From Haematobia irritans (taxonomy: Eukaryota > Arthropoda > Insecta > Diptera > Muscidae): a stretch of 64,000 bases of DNA. Of the stretch, positions 61,663 through 64,000 are shown one piece after another. How positions within the stretch are numbered: the first letter of the stretch is position 1; each line of letters begins with the position of its first letter. The stretch lies in NCBI RefSeq assembly GCF_050003625.1, contig NC_134400.1, forward strand, positions 190,059,726-190,123,725, given 5' to 3'. Both the position numbers and the translations under genes were made by a program. Under the pieces are notes generated by a model. The model searched no databases. It had not been told where the DNA came from and saw only the letters and a program-made list of their open reading frames with translations.

Positions 61663-62043
61663 TAACTGCTACGTAGCCCAGTGGATAGTGTGTTGGCTTA
61701 CAAACTGTATGGTCCTCGGTTCGATTCTCCGTCCAGGCGAAAGGTAAAATTTAAAAAATTTATAAAATTGAATAATTTCTTTAACATAATTTGTATTACA
61801 GAAAAAGGTACCAAGAACTAAAAGTTTCGTGGAAGTGCAAATTATGTTAGGAAATGAGCACAATCTTCTTTGGGGAAAATTCTTCCAGGCATATAATATT
61901 TTTGGGCTCAAAATGCTTCCAAACATATAATATGTTCACATAAAACAAACATATTAATTTTTCGGCAGTATCCAATAATATATGTGCTTCCTGCAAAATA
62001 TGTTTGGAACATATGTTAGAGAAGCGATTTTTTTTAGGGTGTA
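61663..62043 (+). mobile_element. Second type of tRNA-derived SINE or composite
   Basis: The tRNA-like head has A box TAGCCCAGTGG (61674-61684) and B box GGTTCGATTCT (61718-61728) and differs from the other SINE. The body is AT-rich with ATATGTTTGGAACATATG-type palindromes and ends near TTTTAGGGTGTAC. The right limit is uncertain; related AT-rich palindromes occur at 58310-58560. Confidence 0.6.
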
Positions 62044-62065
62044 CATATGCAATGTGTATTTGATT

Positions 62066-63571
62066 TTTATACCCTGCGCCACACTGTGGAACAGGGTATT
62101 ATAAGTTAGTGCATATGTTTGCAACACCCGGAAGGAGACGAGATAGACACATGGTGTCTTTGGCAAAAATGCTCAGGGTGGGCTCCTGAGTCGATATAGC
62201 CATGTCCGTCTGTCCGTGAACACATTTTTGTAATCAAAGTCTAGGTCGCAGTTTTTGTCCAATCGACTTCAAATTTGGCACAAGTATGTGTTTTGACTCA
62301 GAATAGATCCCTATTGATTTTGGAAGAAATCGGTTCAGATTTAGATATAGCTCCCATATATATAATTCGCCCGATATGGACTTATATGGCCCCAGAAGCC
62401 AGGGTTTTATCCTAATGTGCTTAAAATTTTGCACAAGAAGAACAATTGGTACTATAGTCAAGTGTGCCAAATTTTATTGAAATCGGTTCAGATTTAGATA
62501 TAGCTCCCATATATATCTTTCGCCCGATTTGGACTAATACGGTCCCAGAAGCCAGAGTTTTACCCCAATTTGGTTGAAATTTTGCACATGCAGTAGAATT
62601 AGCATTGTTGCTATACGTGCCAAATTTGGTTGAAATCGGTTCAAATTTAGATATAGCTTCCATATATAGCTTTCGCCCGATTTACACTCATATGACCACA
62701 GAGGCCAATTTTTTACTCCGATTTAATTGAAATTTTGCACAGGGAGTAGAATTAGCATTGTTGCTATGCGTGCCAAATTTGGTTGGAATCGGTTCAGATT
62801 TAGATATAGCTCCCATATATAGCTTTCGCCCGATTTACACTCATATGACCACAGAGGCCAATTTTTAACTCCGATTTAGATGAAATTTTGCACAGGGAGT
62901 AGAACTAGCATTGTAGCTATGCGTGCCAAATTTGGTTGAAATCGGTTCAGATTTAGATATATCTCCCATATATAGCATTCGCCTGATTTACACTCATATG
63001 AGCACAGAGGCCAATTTTTAACTCCGATTTAGCTGAAATTTTGCACAGGGAGTAGAATTAGCATTGTAGCTATGCGTGCCAAATTTTGTTTGAATCGGTT
63101 CAGATTTAGATATAGCTCCCATATATATGTTTTTCTGATTTCGACAAAAATGGTCAAAATACTAACATTTTCCTTGTAAAATCGCCACTGCTTAGTCGAG
63201 AAGTTGTAAAAATGACTCTAATTTTCCTAAACTATAGGAAAATTAGAGTCGAGCGATATATCATAAATAATCTTTTGCAAAGTTTCCTTAAAATTGCTTC
63301 AGATTTAAATATTTCCCTTATTTGTTACTAAAATTGTGTTCCACCCTAGTGCATTAGCCGACTTAAATTTTGAGTCTATAGATTTTGTAGAAGTCTATCA
63401 AATTCTGTCCAGATCGAGTGATATTTAAATTTATGTATTTGGGACAAACCTTTATATATAGCCCCCAACACATTTGACGGATGTGATATGGTATCGAAAA
63501 TTTAGATCTACAAAGTTGTGCAGGGTATAATATAGTCGGCCCTGCCCGACTTTAGACTTTCCTTACTTGTT
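62066..63571 (-). mobile_element. Family B 153-bp-repeat element, copy B3
   Basis: The terminal hairpin is at 62069-62100 and the start end (TTTCCTTACTTGT) at 63571. About six 153-bp units lie between. Odd feature: a perfect 16-bp inverted repeat at 63214-63250 replaces sequence present in B1. Confidence 0.82.
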
Positions 63572-63759
63572 TTTATATTCGGTTTCTTTGGTGGTTTCAC
63601 AACATATGCTTAAGAGAGGACACTCAGCAGATTTTGACAACAAAAGCAGCGTTGCCACAATGAATTTTTATTTTGGCCCAACATTTTTCCAACATTGGAC
63701 CAAAATTCGTAGCAGCGGACCATTTTTCCAATTTAAATTAATATCATTCATAAGCTAAA

Positions 63760-64000
63760 ATTTGTCCAAAATTTTACTTCAATAGAAAATTTAATCAAAT
63801 TTTTATTCCTATTCAAAATTTTTATTTCTATCATTCTAATTTTGTCAAAATTTTATTTTTATAAAAAATTTTGCAAAAATTTTATTTCAAAAGAAAATTT
63901 TGTCAAAATTTTATTTCTTTAGAAATTTTTATCAAAATTTTATTTCTTTAGAAATTTTTGTCAAAATGTTATTTCTTTAGAAATTTTTGTCAAAATTTTA
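63760..64000 (+). repeat. 29-bp satellite array running off the window
   Basis: Forward monomers continue to the last base. Confidence 0.95.

Overview
The window looks like eukaryotic DNA from a higher (muscid-type) fly. The evidence is two irritans-subfamily mariner copies very close to the horn-fly Himar1 family, tRNA-derived SINEs, very AT-rich DNA, spliceosomal signals, and no prokaryotic gene organisation. Haematobia, Stomoxys or a relative is my best guess, from memory of element families only.

The only host protein-coding sequence I can defend is on the minus strand. A first coding exon (42769-43149, 127 codons, acidic N-terminus) and a second exon (37211-37321, 37 codons) join in phase 0 to give a small-GTPase P-loop and switch I of Rab type, most like Rab26. 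The remaining exons are not in the window. So 1-37210 is probably one intron of more than 37 kb, 37322-42768 is a 5.4 kb intron, and 43150-64000 is 5' flank or 5' UTR-intron territory.

Roughly a third of the window is one satellite family with a 29-bp, almost fully palindromic monomer. It lies in about a dozen arrays of either orientation (0.8-2.6, 9.1-11.2, 13.4-17.6, 19.5-19.8, 21.1-24.0, 33.8-36.0, 38.0-42.7, 45.3-46.0, 47.8-49.6, 54.2-56.1, 59.4-59.8 and 63.8 kb to the end). Four arrays are capped by a conserved ~90-bp module, always on the same side relative to monomer polarity. This suggests the arrays are bodies of a mobile or recombining unit.

The rest is mostly transposable-element sequence. 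It includes two dead Himar1-like mariners (24.8-26.1 and 44.0-45.3 kb), an internally deleted DD41D mariner (6.6-7.6 kb), nested tRNA SINEs, and several terminal-inverted-repeat or foldback MITEs. Two related families of unnamed elements (19.8-21.0, 26.6-28.4 and 59.2-61.5 kb; 29.8-31.8, 56.2-57.4 and 62.1-63.6 kb) are built on the same 153-bp (51-codon) tandem unit and end in comparable hairpins.

The most notable signal is a minimal type I hammerhead ribozyme in a short non-coding element at 13105-13149. It occurs again as a head-to-head inverted pair at 48.55-49.03 kb, one arm with an intact core and the other with a destroyed cleavage site. All of this was read by eye; nothing was searched or folded computationally.
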